DNA from: Ascoidea asiatica
Taxonomy: Eukaryota; Ascomycota; Saccharomycetes; Ascoideales; Ascoideaceae
Length of the DNA stretch: 64,000 bases
Direction of reading: 5' to 3'
Assembly (NCBI GenBank): GCA_001600695.1
Contig: BCKQ01000012.1
Span: 210,096 to 274,095 of the forward strand
In this document: one piece after another, positions 1 to 9,410 of the stretch
How the letters are laid out: each line of letters opens with the position of its first letter
How positions within the stretch are numbered: position 1 is the first letter of the stretch
Program-made: the position numbers and the translations under genes
Notes under the pieces: model-generated
Databases searched by the model: none
Told to the model about the DNA's origin: nothing
The model's input: only the letters and a program-made list of their open reading frames with translations

Positions 1-197
1 AAGCTTTAAAAACGTATAAAAACATTCAAAAACTTTCGATTGCAGTAAAACTTCTAGATTTGAAGTTGATTCCAGTTAGTTTTAGTTTCAATTCGAATTA
101 AAGCTGAAATAATTGTCGATTATTTAAGAACCTTATCAAGTTCTTTAGCTTTCCTGTACAATAACGTAAAAAGATTTGCTATTATTATCTAAAAAAT

Positions 198-2189
198 ATG
201 AATCAGGAAAACTTAGATATAATACCGTTAAATAATAATAAAAATGATATTAGTTATAATGATAATAATAATAAAGAAAAAGTTGGAAATATAAACGATT
301 TGGATATTGATACTGCTTTGTTGTTAGTAGAAAATGAAACAAGTCAATGCTTATCTTTCAAATCTTCTGATAGAATAAATCAAGATAAAAATCAAGATAA
401 AAATCAAGAGAAAGATCAAAAGAAAGATCAAAAGCAAAATGGAACCAACAACAATGAAGAAAAAATGAATAAAATTATAAATAAAACTGATTCCAATTTT
501 AATGACAGTAAAGATTCCAAATTTACTGAACAAATTCGGAATTTAAGTTATAATTTTGAAAATAATAATGAATTAAAATCAACTTTAGAAAATTGTATTG
601 AAAATAATTTAAAAGATTTAAATTCTAATAAAATCATAAATGACGACTCTAAAATTGATGACGTTAAAAGTCAAATGAATATTTCAAATAATTCATTGAA
701 AATAAATAGTAATATTTTATCTTCATTACCAGTACAAAATAAAGATTTGACATATTTACCATTATATAGTTCTTTTTATCCAACTAAATTTTCACCTAAT
801 CTTTTACTTAGTAATTCAATCATCAATCCAATTTCTAATCCAATTCCATTACAAAATCATTCATCAGCATCTATCAATTTCAAAAATAATTTAAATAATA
901 ATTTAGGTATAAATACTTCTATCAATATAAATCAATCTTCAATTTCGAAACCTATTTCAAAAGAAGATTCAATTTCTTCAGCGTCTTTGATACCTAATGT
1001 AATTCCTACATATACTCCTTTCAACTATTATAATAATCCTTTTCCATATTTTCCTATTCAAGATTCTTTAAATCAACAATCTAATTCAAATTCTTTTCAA
1101 AAATTAGAGCCTCAGTTGGATTCTCAATCCAAATTCATATATGATTCAAATGGTATTTATAAGCTTAATACAAATGTTAAAATTGAATCTCAAACTGAAA
1201 ACCATAGTTCATTACAAGATTTTAATCTTAATTCAACAAGTTATTCAAACAACTTTTTAAATTTTCAACCTAATTTTAATTTTAACGAATTCAATTCACT
1301 TAATTCTTTTAAAAATTGTGTATCTCCTTTAGAAAATTCTTTACCAAAACAAAATAATAATAATTTGAAATCAAACGTTAAAACAAAATTGAAATTTAGA
1401 TTAAAATCGAATGTTAAATCAAATACAAACAGAAGACCATTTTCTTGTAATTTTAATAATTGTTCATGGTCTTTTACAAGACAATCCGATTTAAGAAGAC
1501 ATATGAAATCTCATAAAAATCCAGATTTTCATTGTCCATATTATAAAAATAATCCAACTTGCCATAAAAATGGTGGAGGTTTTAATAGATTAGATGTTTT
1601 AAAAAGACATTTAAAACTTGTTCATTATAAAATTGATAAATCAAATTTCAATCCATTAACAAAAGAAGATCCAGGTAATTGTAAATATTGTAATAGATTT
1701 TTCCAGAATTCAAAATTATTTATTACTCATTGTTTAAATTGTGCAAACAAGAGTAAGTTAAATGAATTCGATATTCAGTCTAGAATAATTTCATCACAGA
1801 ATACAAATTTGAATAATTCTTCAAAAAGTTTATTAAATAATTCATTTGATACTCCAATAATTACAATGGAAGAAGAAATTGCTAATATTTTAGCTAAAAA
1901 TTCTGTTAATTATCCTTTAAAGTTTAATAATCTCGGTAATGAAGAATTAAATCTTTCAAATACTGTTCATATCAATGATATTCATGAAAATATTAATAAG
2001 CAAATTAATAATATTGATCAAAATGAGGATGACTTTAAGATAAAAACTTCTTTAGCTATACTTGAGTCTTATGAATCAAACTCGAATTTAAAGAGAGCAA
2101 ATACAGAATTAAAACCAGCAGAAGAAATTTTGGATTTTGAATTACATCCCTCTAATAAAAAAATAAGTAAACGTATCAAACCAAATTAG
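198..2189 (+). CDS. Stp1/Stp2-like C2H2 zinc-finger transcription factor
   Basis: A 663-residue protein whose first ~400 residues are low-complexity (Asn, Ser, Gln, Lys), followed by a compact zinc-binding block at about residues 415-515. Finger 1 is C-x4-C-x12-H-x3-H. The second module contains a CPYY start, a CHKNGGGF segment and an H-x4-H end. The third is C-x2-C-x12-H-x3-C. This unusual arrangement (finger, a CPFF...CHNSGGFSRRD-type segment, then a C2HC knuckle) is what I know from yeast Stp1/Stp2, the factors that switch on amino-acid permease genes after SPS-sensor processing. I do not see a clear N-terminal Stp1-type regulatory or cleavage motif, so the sensor link is inference. A basic KKISKRIK tail could be a nuclear signal. 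The start is the first in-frame ATG after an A-rich leader. It could instead be a different fungal C2H2 factor. Confidence 0.6.
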   Translation: MNQENLDIIPLNNNKNDISYNDNNNKEKVGNINDLDIDTALLLVENETSQCLSFKSSDRINQDKNQDKNQEKDQKKDQKQNGTNNNEEKMNKIINKTDSNFNDSKDSKFTEQIRNLSYNFENNNELKSTLENCIENNLKDLNSNKIINDDSKIDDVKSQMNISNNSLKINSNILSSLPVQNKDLTYLPLYSSFYPTKFSPNLLLSNSIINPISNPIPLQNHSSASINFKNNLNNNLGINTSININQSSISKPISKEDSISSASLIPNVIPTYTPFNYYNNPFPYFPIQDSLNQQSNSNSFQKLEPQLDSQSKFIYDSNGIYKLNTNVKIESQTENHSSLQDFNLNSTSYSNNFLNFQPNFNFNEFNSLNSFKNCVSPLENSLPKQNNNNLKSNVKTKLKFRLKSNVKSNTNRRPFSCNFNNCSWSFTRQSDLRRHMKSHKNPDFHCPYYKNNPTCHKNGGGFNRLDVLKRHLKLVHYKIDKSNFNPLTKEDPGNCKYCNRFFQNSKLFITHCLNCANKSKLNEFDIQSRIISSQNTNLNNSSKSLLNNSFDTPIITMEEEIANILAKNSVNYPLKFNNLGNEELNLSNTVHINDIHENINKQINNIDQNEDDFKIKTSLAILESYESNSNLKRANTELKPAEEILDFELHPSNKKISKRIKPN

Positions 2190-2654
2190 CTTATTTACTA
2201 AATTCCATCATTTTATTGTTTCTTCGTTTCATTGTCTAATTGTTTCTGTATTCTAGCATATCGACATAATAGCATAATAGTATTTTAGCATTTTAACATA
2301 TTTTTATTCTACTCTAGTTAAGTTATTTTTTTACCTTTAACATTTCCCTCAATTCATTTATCAATGTTGCATTATATTAACTTTTTTAAATTTTTTAGTT
2401 TATGTATATTATTTCATATTATTATTATATTATCTAGTGTATAATTATAATCAATATAATTTTATCTACGTTTTGATAAGGTGAATTTAAAAAACTAAAA
2501 AAAATTTATTGCAATATTAAATTGCTCTAACTAAAAAAGAAATAAGATAAATTCCAATAAAACGGAATATCTAGAAAATCATAAGATCATGAAAATAAAA
2601 AAAATGGAAATAAAAAAATAGTATGTATATAAGAAAAACAAAGGAAAACTTTGT
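2190..2654. other. Convergent 3' intergenic region
   Basis: Short region between two converging genes, very AT-rich with T-runs followed by A-runs. It should hold both 3' UTRs and poly(A) signals. No RNA gene, repeat or conserved ORF is visible; the antisense ORF overlapping the next gene is a shadow. Confidence 0.6.
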
Positions 2655-3128
2655 TTAACAGGAATATGATTTATAATCGACAAAAACATTTGCATTATCA
2701 TTGAAGGAATCAACTTCCATTTCAATTTTTTTACCATCATCAACTTCAGCAGAATATTTATAAACCAATTTATCACCAAGATCTTCAGTTTCGGATAATT
2801 TCAAATTTGGGAAATTTTTCTTTAAATGTTGATTTAAATGTCTAACAAATTTCTTATTTTTTTTATTCATTGAAGGTTTTATTTTTTCAGGATCATTATG
2901 ACAAGAATTTAAAACAAATTTAGGAATATAATTAACTTGAGCATGAACTAATTTTTCATTATCAATTTCGGTTTTAAAAGAATCTAAATCATCAAATATT
3001 AAAATACCCTCTTTAGTTACTTGAGATCTCTGTTTTGAAGAACCTTTTTTACCACCTTTTTTACCTTTCTTAGTATTATCGTTTTCACCAGCTAAAGTTT
3101 TTTCAATTGAAGATAAAATATCTGACAT
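2655..3128 (-). CDS. Small basic protein of unknown function (157 aa)
   Basis: A 157-residue protein that I do not recognise. It begins with a short acidic/serine segment, then a lysine/glycine-rich stretch (residues ~19-35, KKGKKGGKKG), then a mixed globular region (residues ~42-157) with alternating hydrophobic residues, no asparagine runs and an end in SYSC. The absence of low-complexity sequence, a complete codon pattern and an A-rich leader before the ATG suggest a real, fairly expressed gene. The basic N-terminus would suit RNA or ribosome binding, but that is inference only. It converges with the Stp-like gene and has a 2.3-kb upstream region containing a GC-rich island about 0.5-0.7 kb from the start. 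Confidence 0.75.
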   Translation of the reverse strand: MSDILSSIEKTLAGENDNTKKGKKGGKKGSSKQRSQVTKEGILIFDDLDSFKTEIDNEKLVHAQVNYIPKFVLNSCHNDPEKIKPSMNKKNKKFVRHLNQHLKKNFPNLKLSETEDLGDKLVYKYSAEVDDGKKIEMEVDSFNDNANVFVDYKSYSC

Positions 3129-3660
3129 TTTTGAATTTGAAAATTAATTGAGTTTTGATTGATTGTTTTTTAATAAGTTAACCGAATTAATCGAGTTAAT
3201 TGAGTTGAATTGAGTTTTTATAGAAATTAGTATAATTGAATTTAATTGAGTTTTTATTATAATTATTTACAATTATATATTATTGGATAATGAATAGAAA
3301 AAAAAAAGAAAAGAAATATTTAATTATAATAAAATGATAATGAATTCTTATTATTTATATTCTATTTTCTTTTCATTTTGTTCAAGTAATTGAATTGAAT
3401 TGAATTAATATTAAACGCAGTTGAAATAAAAATGCTAATAGTTGTCAATTACTTAACTAGTTAATGGTAATGTAATTTTCATCTCTTGACAATTTAATTT
3501 CATGACAATTGTCATTAGAATCATATTAGAATTGGGTGGCAATGAATATACTCTTTGAAGGTCTTTAATGATAGTTTAATTGAACTCTGGTGAATAAGAA
3601 ATAAATAAATGGAATGAAATAAAGATAAAAGAAGATAAAAGAAAGAATATTCAGCTATTT

Positions 3661-3830
3661 ACCCCATAACCCCATACTCGCATAGACCTCACCGACTTGA
3701 GTGATCGCAGGTTAGAAGCGATGCTTGGAGGTTTGTTCAGTTTCTAGAGGGTACTAGTAGTAGTATAGCCGACTACATATGGGTCTGGCTAAATAACGGT
3801 ATTACGCTTTACGGGGTTAATGACATGTAA
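3661..3830. other. GC-rich block with nested inverted repeats (island A)
   Basis: A 170-bp block with near-balanced base composition. Its ends carry TAACCCC (3667-3673) and GGGGTTA (3813-3819), a perfect 7-bp closing pair. Inside is a second perfect 5-bp hairpin, ATCGC (3704-3708) with GCGAT (3718-3722). The layout is compatible with a small folded RNA or with a dyad-rich regulatory element. I could not match it to snRNA, RNase P/MRP or SRP signatures. Confidence 0.35.
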
Positions 3831-4844
3831 AAGAACCATGACGAATCACTCAAATCTCGAATATTCCAAACAGGTGAGTGAAAAGACTCGAGTACTGGAT
3901 TGAAAGTTGTTTAAAGAATTCATTTCTTAGAAGAATCAAGTGATAAAAAGCTTACTAGCTTCTTCCTAAGCTGAAATAATCATAAGCCTATCAGACTACA
4001 AACTATTCCAGAATTTGCAATTAAAATAAGAATACAAAATACTATCCTGATTCTTTCAATATGGTTTATTTTCACTAATTAAAAATATAAAATCAAACAT
4101 GATTATTAAATCAAGAATCACTGAATTTGTATTAAGAGAGATTAATCATTAAAAACCAGTCTAAATTTTGCTGATATATTAAGTAAATATATACTCTAAT
4201 TTCAAAAGTGATTTTTCCAGATTCATTATTATGAATTAGAAAAAGAGTATTATCAAATGAATAATGTCAAATGAATAAAGCAAATATACTATTTTATAAA
4301 ATAACTTTCTATAAAAAAGCTATTTAGCTATTTTAGATATCATAAAAACATCAATTGATTAAGTAAATTTAACGTGGAAGTTCTTTTGTTTTGTGACAAA
4401 ATTAAAAGTTTTTTAATTGAAATAACAGAAAAACTATAAGTGTTAAAAATAAGAATAAATATAAAAATATACAAATAAGTTAGTATAATTTAGGCAAAAT
4501 TCTGGAAATTTTGACAAATCCTATTCAGAAAATATGCAGCCAAAAGAAGGATACATATATTTAATTATTTAATGTGTTTTTAACTATAAATTTAGCTGGA
4601 ATCATTATAAAAAAAGTAAGTCCAGTCTCACATTTCCGATAATAGAAACAAAAAAGAAATTAGATTATTAATTTTTTTAGAGTTTAAAAGTGATTTAACG
4701 TGAAGCTTGGAAGTGAGACTTTATGATTTAGTGAAAAAAAAATTTAATTATTCAAACTACTTCAATTTTAATTTCAATTTTCAAATTGATAAATTGTAAT
4801 TAAAGCAGTCAATGAATTTATTAAAGTACAATTATAAAGGAGTT

Positions 4845-5150
4845 AAGGATCTCGGAAAAACTTCGAGAAAACCCTTACTTTAGGATGCATGTTTATCGGC
4901 CTTTTAATACATGCCAATGCTGAATTCCGGTGGTTGCCGAAATGCTCACCATTAAATTACCCTAAATTAATTAATAATTTCAAATAGTCACCTGACCAAA
5001 TAATACAACTTCCTCAGAACTGGTCTCCAATGCAATTTTCTTTTTTTTTGCAAAGAAAAATAATCACTGAATTTTGTGTTGATGGGAACGGGCTTTACTT
5101 GCTTTCTTCGGACGGATATAAATCTTCTCCGTCGGAAAACCCATTCTTTT
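4845..5150. other. GC-rich block with several hairpins (island B)
   Basis: Preceded by a TATA-like ATTATAAAGG. Contains CTCG/CGAG (4851-4854 with 4864-4867), GCATGT/ACATGC (4887-4892 with 4909-4914), ATGGG/CCCAT (5082-5086 with 5140-5144) enclosing CGGACGGA/TCCGTCGG (5109-5116 with 5128-5135, one mismatch), then a T-run at about 5147. A T-run after a hairpin on the + strand would fit a small RNA gene, but the family is unknown. It lies 0.3-0.6 kb upstream of the aldo-keto reductase and may be its promoter instead. Confidence 0.35.
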
Positions 5151-5462
5151 TATTGTTAAAAATGGCTTTAATGAAAAGTTTTTGAAATATTGACTGAAAT
5201 ATCATTCTACTTTAGAGGTTTTAATGCTAAATTCCATCCAATTCACAATGAAATTGAATAAATAATAAATATATTGATTATACCTAGATTAGAGAGATTC
5301 AATTTCAGTCTAAAATAATGGCTTTAAGAATTATATAAATTTAAGATGAATTGCACACATAATATTTTTTTAGAATTTTTTTTCATCCTGTTTTATTATT
5401 TTAATTATATTTACATTAATATAAAGTATTTTATAAAAAAATAATAAAATCTAATAATTAAA

Positions 5463-6491
5463 ATGTCAGTTTCTTATAGAAATCTTGGAAAATCCGGTTT
5501 AAAAATTTCCAATATTATTATTGGTTGTGGTCAATTTGGTTATAAATCATCTGGTTCTTGGGTTGAAGAAAATGAAGAAAAAATATTTAAAATTTTAAAA
5601 AAATCTTATGATATTGGTATTAGAACTTTTGATACTGCTGATTCTTATTCAAATGGTTATTCTGAGATTTTATTAGGTAAATTTCTTAAAAAATATAAAA
5701 TTAAAAGAGATACTGTTGTAATTTTATCAAAATGTTTTAATTATGTAAATTATAAAAATCCAAGAGCTTCAATGTTTGAAAATTATGATATAAAAGATAC
5801 TTTGAATTCTAAAGGTTTATCAAGAAAACATATCTTTCATGCAATTGAAGATTCAATGTTAAGATTAGGTACTTACATTGATGTTTATCAAATTCATAGA
5901 CTTGATCATGAAACTCCACCTGAAGAGATTATGAAAGCTTTAAATGATATTGTTGAAAAAAATTATGCAAGATATATTGGTGCTTCAACAATGTATACAT
6001 ATGAATTTATAAATTTACAAAATATTGCTGAAAAAAATGGTTGGCATAAATTTATTTCAATGCAAAATTATATTAATCCAATTTATAGAGAACAAGAAAA
6101 TGAAATGATACCATATTGTCAAATTAATAATATTGGTATAATTCCATGGTCTTCAAATGCTGGTGGATTTCTTACACGTCCTTTTAAAAATCTAAAAGAT
6201 ACTCCAAGATCAAAAGTTTCTTTATCATTTTTTGAAACATTTTCTGGAAAATTTAATAAATCAACTGAAAATATAATTAATGCAATTGAAAAAATTTCGA
6301 AACAAAGAAATGTTTCAATGGCTTCAATCTCAATTGCTTGGTCTATAAGTAAAGGATTTTCTCCAATTGTTGGAATTAATTCTGAATCTAGAGTTGATGA
6401 TGCTGTTATTGGTGCAAACCTCGTTTTAACAAAAGATGAAATCAATCAAATTGAAGAACCATATACACCAAGACCATATATAATTTTCTAG
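5463..6491 (+). CDS. Aldo-keto reductase, aryl-alcohol dehydrogenase type (YPL088W-like)
   Basis: NADPH-dependent oxidoreductase of 342 residues, the usual size for the family. It forms the TIM-barrel that reduces aldehydes to alcohols, probably in the cytosol. The catalytic tetrad is intact: Asp57 and Tyr62 in the FDTADSYSNG segment, Lys90 (ILSKC) and His145 (IHRLDHETP). Long stretches such as GLSRKHI, ALNDIVE, RYIGAS, SMQNY, GIIPWS and the C-terminal SIAWSISKG...PIVGIN block follow S. cerevisiae Ypl088w closely, a putative aryl-alcohol dehydrogenase; that is family knowledge. The physiological substrate is unknown. No Asn repeats. Codons are strongly A/T-ending like the neighbours, so there is no sign of transfer. 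The GC-rich block upstream may carry its control elements. Confidence 0.92.
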   Translation: MSVSYRNLGKSGLKISNIIIGCGQFGYKSSGSWVEENEEKIFKILKKSYDIGIRTFDTADSYSNGYSEILLGKFLKKYKIKRDTVVILSKCFNYVNYKNPRASMFENYDIKDTLNSKGLSRKHIFHAIEDSMLRLGTYIDVYQIHRLDHETPPEEIMKALNDIVEKNYARYIGASTMYTYEFINLQNIAEKNGWHKFISMQNYINPIYREQENEMIPYCQINNIGIIPWSSNAGGFLTRPFKNLKDTPRSKVSLSFFETFSGKFNKSTENIINAIEKISKQRNVSMASISIAWSISKGFSPIVGINSESRVDDAVIGANLVLTKDEINQIEEPYTPRPYIIF

Positions 6492-6711
6492 TAAATAAAT
6501 AACTTACTTGATTAACTTTTGATTTTTTTCTCATTTATTTTGAAATAAGAAGCTTCAGTTATATATTAACGAGTATACTGTATATATTTTTCACCACAAT
6601 ACACTTACAATTTTCTGGTTGGTTAACTATTTCCAAGAACTAAAAAAATAAACTGAAAATAGATATGAATGTTTTATTGGAAAAATATTATAACAATTAT
6701 ATAAATTTATA

Positions 6712-7773
6712 TTATGCATGAATTGGATTATTAGATATATCTTCGTTTTCATATTCAATTTCCACTTCCATTTTTGGAATTGAACGTATTTTTCTTTTCT
6801 TTTTAGAATTATCTTTTTTATTTGATTTTATTCTCTTATTTGATTTCTTATCTTTCTTTTTATTGTCATTATCATCATCATCGTCATCATCATCATCTGA
6901 TAAAGATAATTGTAAATCATTTTCAGATAAATCTTCATCTTCATCAGAAGAAGCTTCATCATTATCACTATCAGAAAATTCTTGATCAGATACACCATTA
7001 TCTAACATTTGTTGAAGATCTTCAATATTTACTAAATTTTCTTCATCATCGTCATCTTCAACATATTCTACTTTACCCACATCTTCATCATCTTCTTCTT
7101 CATATTCTTCCTCGAATTCTTCTTCTTCTTCATCTTCTAATTCTTGTAATTCATTAATATCATCTTTATTAGAGTTATTAATTTTATTTAAAACTTTTTT
7201 CCAAATTTCTTCATTAACATTTAATGGATTATCACCATATGAACCAGTTTTTAATCTATTTAATAATTCTGATTCAATAGATTTTTCAATTTTTGCTGCA
7301 ACTAAAGCTTTTCTTTCTCTATTTTTTTCTCTTCTATTTAATTTATGATTTATATTAGTTATATGAGTTTCACTTTTTGATTCATTTAATTGAATTCTTC
7401 TTTCAGTTATCATAACTTGAGTTAATTTAGTTAATCTTTGTTTACATTTATGAATTAAAAATTTATTCCAATATAATAAATGATCATCTATTTGTTTCAA
7501 AGAAGTTTTATAATTTCTACTTAATTTAATTCTTTCCCATAATTTATTTGGTGTATGTTGTCTTTCAACAGTTTTCATATATAAATATAATATACCATTT
7601 ATATTTTTAATTGTTGCATATTTTGAATTTGCTAATGGACATGATTGTCTTGAACATAAACCTGTTACATTATATTCATTTCTACAAAAATTTTGATCTC
7701 TTGTTATTGTTGATTTTGCTTTAAAAGCACAAAAATGCTGATTTATACATTGCCAAATTATTTCATCTGACAT
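6712..7773 (-). CDS. MAK16: Mak16, pre-60S ribosome biogenesis factor
   Basis: Essential nucleolar protein needed for early 60S subunit assembly (works with Rpf1 and Nsa1 in yeast). The first ~200 residues are the conserved Mak16 domain: [11 protein letters not shown] start, cysteines at about 9, 15, 30, 40 and 45 (including [10 protein letters not shown]), YLYMKT, the [11 protein letters not shown] segment and the [12 protein letters not shown] basic block. The C-terminal third is acidic (runs of E and D, ending in a nine-Asp run) and then lysine-rich, as in other Mak16 proteins and typical of nucleolar factors. At 353 residues it is longer than the ~300-residue yeast protein because of the acidic tail. 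Its 3' end faces the aldo-keto reductase 220 bp away, and its promoter is shared with the tRNA region. Confidence 0.95.
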   Translation of the reverse strand: MSDEIIWQCINQHFCAFKAKSTITRDQNFCRNEYNVTGLCSRQSCPLANSKYATIKNINGILYLYMKTVERQHTPNKLWERIKLSRNYKTSLKQIDDHLLYWNKFLIHKCKQRLTKLTQVMITERRIQLNESKSETHITNINHKLNRREKNRERKALVAAKIEKSIESELLNRLKTGSYGDNPLNVNEEIWKKVLNKINNSNKDDINELQELEDEEEEEFEEEYEEEDDEDVGKVEYVEDDDDEENLVNIEDLQQMLDNGVSDQEFSDSDNDEASSDEDEDLSENDLQLSLSDDDDDDDDDNDNKKKDKKSNKRIKSNKKDNSKKKRKIRSIPKMEVEIEYENEDISNNPIHA

Positions 7774-7958
7774 TTTGAATAATATTATAAAAAGAAGTAA
7801 AACAAAATAAAGAACTTGATAAGAGAAGTGAAATTATATAAAGATTGTAAACAAAACAAGCAGCTAAAAAAAAATTTATCTAGCATAATTGAAAATGAAA
7901 AATATTAAACATCGACAAACTCACATACAAATTTCAACAAAAATAAAATTTTTTTCCA

Positions 7959-7966
7959 GCCCTCGG
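7959..7966. promoter_or_regulatory. GCCCTCGG motif upstream of MAK16
   Basis: An isolated GC-rich octamer in an A/T-run context about 190 bp upstream of the MAK16 start. The same core occurs twice upstream of PCC1 (50806-50813 reversed, 50839-50846). Candidate factor site; the factor is unknown. Confidence 0.35.
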
Positions 7967-7988
7967 AAGAAAAAAAAAAAAAATATTT

Positions 7989-7994
7989 CACGTG
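7989..7994. promoter_or_regulatory. CACGTG (Cbf1-type E-box)
   Basis: TTTCACGTGG, a palindromic E-box core, lies between MAK16 and the tRNA gene. It is one of eight such sites seen in the window's non-coding DNA. In yeasts CACGTG is bound by Cbf1 and related bHLH factors; use here is inferred. Confidence 0.4.
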
Positions 7995-8062
7995 GTTAGA
8001 AGCCGGATTTAATATTTGTATACTGCTCTCAGATTTATAACATTTTACATTCCCAACAATTT

Positions 8063-8135
8063 GGGCGTGTAGCGCAGTTGGTAGCGCGTCTGCTTTGCAT
8101 GCAGAAGGTCTCTGGTTCGATTCCTGACTCGTCCA
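8063..8135 (+). tRNA. tRNA-Ala (anticodon TGC)
   Basis: A 73-nt intron-less cloverleaf folded by hand: acceptor GGGCGTG/CTCGTCC, D-stem GCGC/GCGC, anticodon stem TCTGC/GCAGA with loop TTTGCAT (anticodon TGC, reading GCN/GCA Ala codons), five-base variable loop, T-loop TTCGATT and discriminator A. The G3-T70 wobble pair is the classic alanine identity element. Two T-T oppositions are present, 6/67 and 51/63. The first also exists in yeast tRNA-Ala (the Holley sequence), so only the second is odd. Internal A and B boxes (GGTTCGATTCC) are intact, and a T7 stretch follows 3 bp after the gene. Confidence 0.97.
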
Positions 8136-8138
8136 TTG

Positions 8139-8145
8139 TTTTTTT
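8139..8145 (+). terminator. Pol III terminator of tRNA-Ala
   Basis: Seven consecutive T residues begin 3 bp after the tRNA end, the normal RNA polymerase III stop signal, followed by further T-rich sequence as backup. Confidence 0.85.
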
Positions 8146-8288
8146 GATTTTTGCTTTTTGTTTTTCGTGGTTCATAAATTTTAATAAAAATAGAACTTTG
8201 AATAAAAAAAGAACTTTGAATTCCAGATATCTCTGTCTTTTATTATACTTTAAAAGCACTATTATCAATAATAATTGTTTCTTGGTTC

Positions 8289-9410
8289 ATGATACATTCT
8301 AAGTACAAAGGAGTATTGATTCTACTTTTCTTTTCTTTAATGATGATCCCATTGTCAAGGTTACTTGCTAATTCCAAGATGTTACCAAACACAACTTTTC
8401 AAAGACTTTTGATGACTTCAAATCATTTAAAATCAAATAATTCAAGTACTTTAAAGAAAAGCAGTGATAATTTTTTGAGTGATATTGGATCCAGTTATGA
8501 ATTGGTTAATCAAGGTTCGAAATTTACCAAAGATTTCAAAGTTTATGCTACTAAGAAAGATAAAGAGAATAATAATAATAACAAGCTAATTTCATTTTTT
8601 CATGATATTCCCATTGATTTAAATTTAACAGAAAAAACATGTAATATGATTATTGAAATTCCAAAATGGTCAAATGCAAAATTTGAAATTAGTAAAAAAT
8701 TACCATATAATCCAATAGTTCAAGATATTAAAAAAAATAAAATAAGATTTATTAAAAATATTTTTCCATTTAAAGGTTATATCACAAATTATGGAGCAAT
8801 TCCACAAACTTGGGAAAATCCAACAGTTTTAAATAAAGAACTTGGAAATTTACAAGGTGATAATGATCCTTTAGATATTTGTGACATAAGTATGAATTTA
8901 CCTGTATCAAATATTAAAATTGGTGAAATTATTAAAGTTAAAATTCTTGGTAGTTTGGCTTTAATTGATGATGGTGAATTAGATTGGAAAATTATCTCAA
9001 TTAATTTAAAAGATCCAATGAGTGAAAAACTTAATGATATTAAAGATATTGAAGAAGTTTATCCAAATTTTTTAAAAAATCTTAAAAATTGGTTTAAAAA
9101 TTATAAAATTCCAGATGGTAAACCGGAAAATAAATTTGCAATGAATGGTAATTTTTTAAATTCTTTAGAAACTTTGAAAATAATTCAAAATTGTAATAAT
9201 GATTGGAAATTTTTAATCAATAATCAGATTAATTTAGCTAAAGATGTTAATTTTGATCTAAAAGATTTACCTTTAACAATTAACTCTTTTCAAAAGGATA
9301 CTAACAATTATAATCCAAATCCCAATTATGCTGAATTCATTAAAAGTGATAAACTAAATCAAATTGATAATGAATTTCCTGCTGAAGTTGATAAATCGTA
9401 TTTTATATAA
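8289..9410 (+). CDS. PPA2: Mitochondrial inorganic pyrophosphatase Ppa2
   Basis: Family I soluble pyrophosphatase that hydrolyses PPi to two phosphates in mitochondria. The PPase signature DNDPLDI is at residues 191-197, with the metal-binding aspartates intact. Flanking blocks NIFPFKGYITNYGAIPQTWENP, GSLALIDDGELDWK and NYKIPDGKPENKFA match yeast Ppa2 better than cytosolic Ipp1 (LALIDDGELDWK and the SFFHDIPIDLN...TCNMIIEIPKW start are Ppa2-like). The first 30 residues include a hydrophobic stretch (GVLILLFFSLMMIPL) unlike a matrix presequence. Starting at Met31 (8379) gives a basic, Ser/Thr/Leu-rich leader that looks more mitochondrial, so the start is uncertain. At 373 residues it is longer than the ~310-residue yeast protein. 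The gene begins only about 150 bp after the tRNA. Confidence 0.93.
   Translation: MIHSKYKGVLILLFFSLMMIPLSRLLANSKMLPNTTFQRLLMTSNHLKSNNSSTLKKSSDNFLSDIGSSYELVNQGSKFTKDFKVYATKKDKENNNNNKLISFFHDIPIDLNLTEKTCNMIIEIPKWSNAKFEISKKLPYNPIVQDIKKNKIRFIKNIFPFKGYITNYGAIPQTWENPTVLNKELGNLQGDNDPLDICDISMNLPVSNIKIGEIIKVKILGSLALIDDGELDWKIISINLKDPMSEKLNDIKDIEEVYPNFLKNLKNWFKNYKIPDGKPENKFAMNGNFLNSLETLKIIQNCNNDWKFLINNQINLAKDVNFDLKDLPLTINSFQKDTNNYNPNPNYAEFIKSDKLNQIDNEFPAEVDKSYFI

Larger units (their letters stand above)
3129..5462. other. 2.3-kb divergent intergenic region
   Basis: Shared upstream region of the 157-residue gene and the aldo-keto reductase. Most is featureless AT-rich DNA. Two GC-richer blocks stand out, at about 3661-3830 and 4845-5150, each with paired inverted repeats (listed separately). 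I see no tRNA, no LTR ends and no protein-coding exon. Confidence 0.6.

Noticed and set aside
4893-4905. U5 snRNA loop I look-alike (GGCCTTTTAA between GCATGT and ACATGC)
   Set aside because: The invariant loop should read GCCTTTTAC and needs a clear Sm site with the right spacing; the last base differs and the rest does not align.
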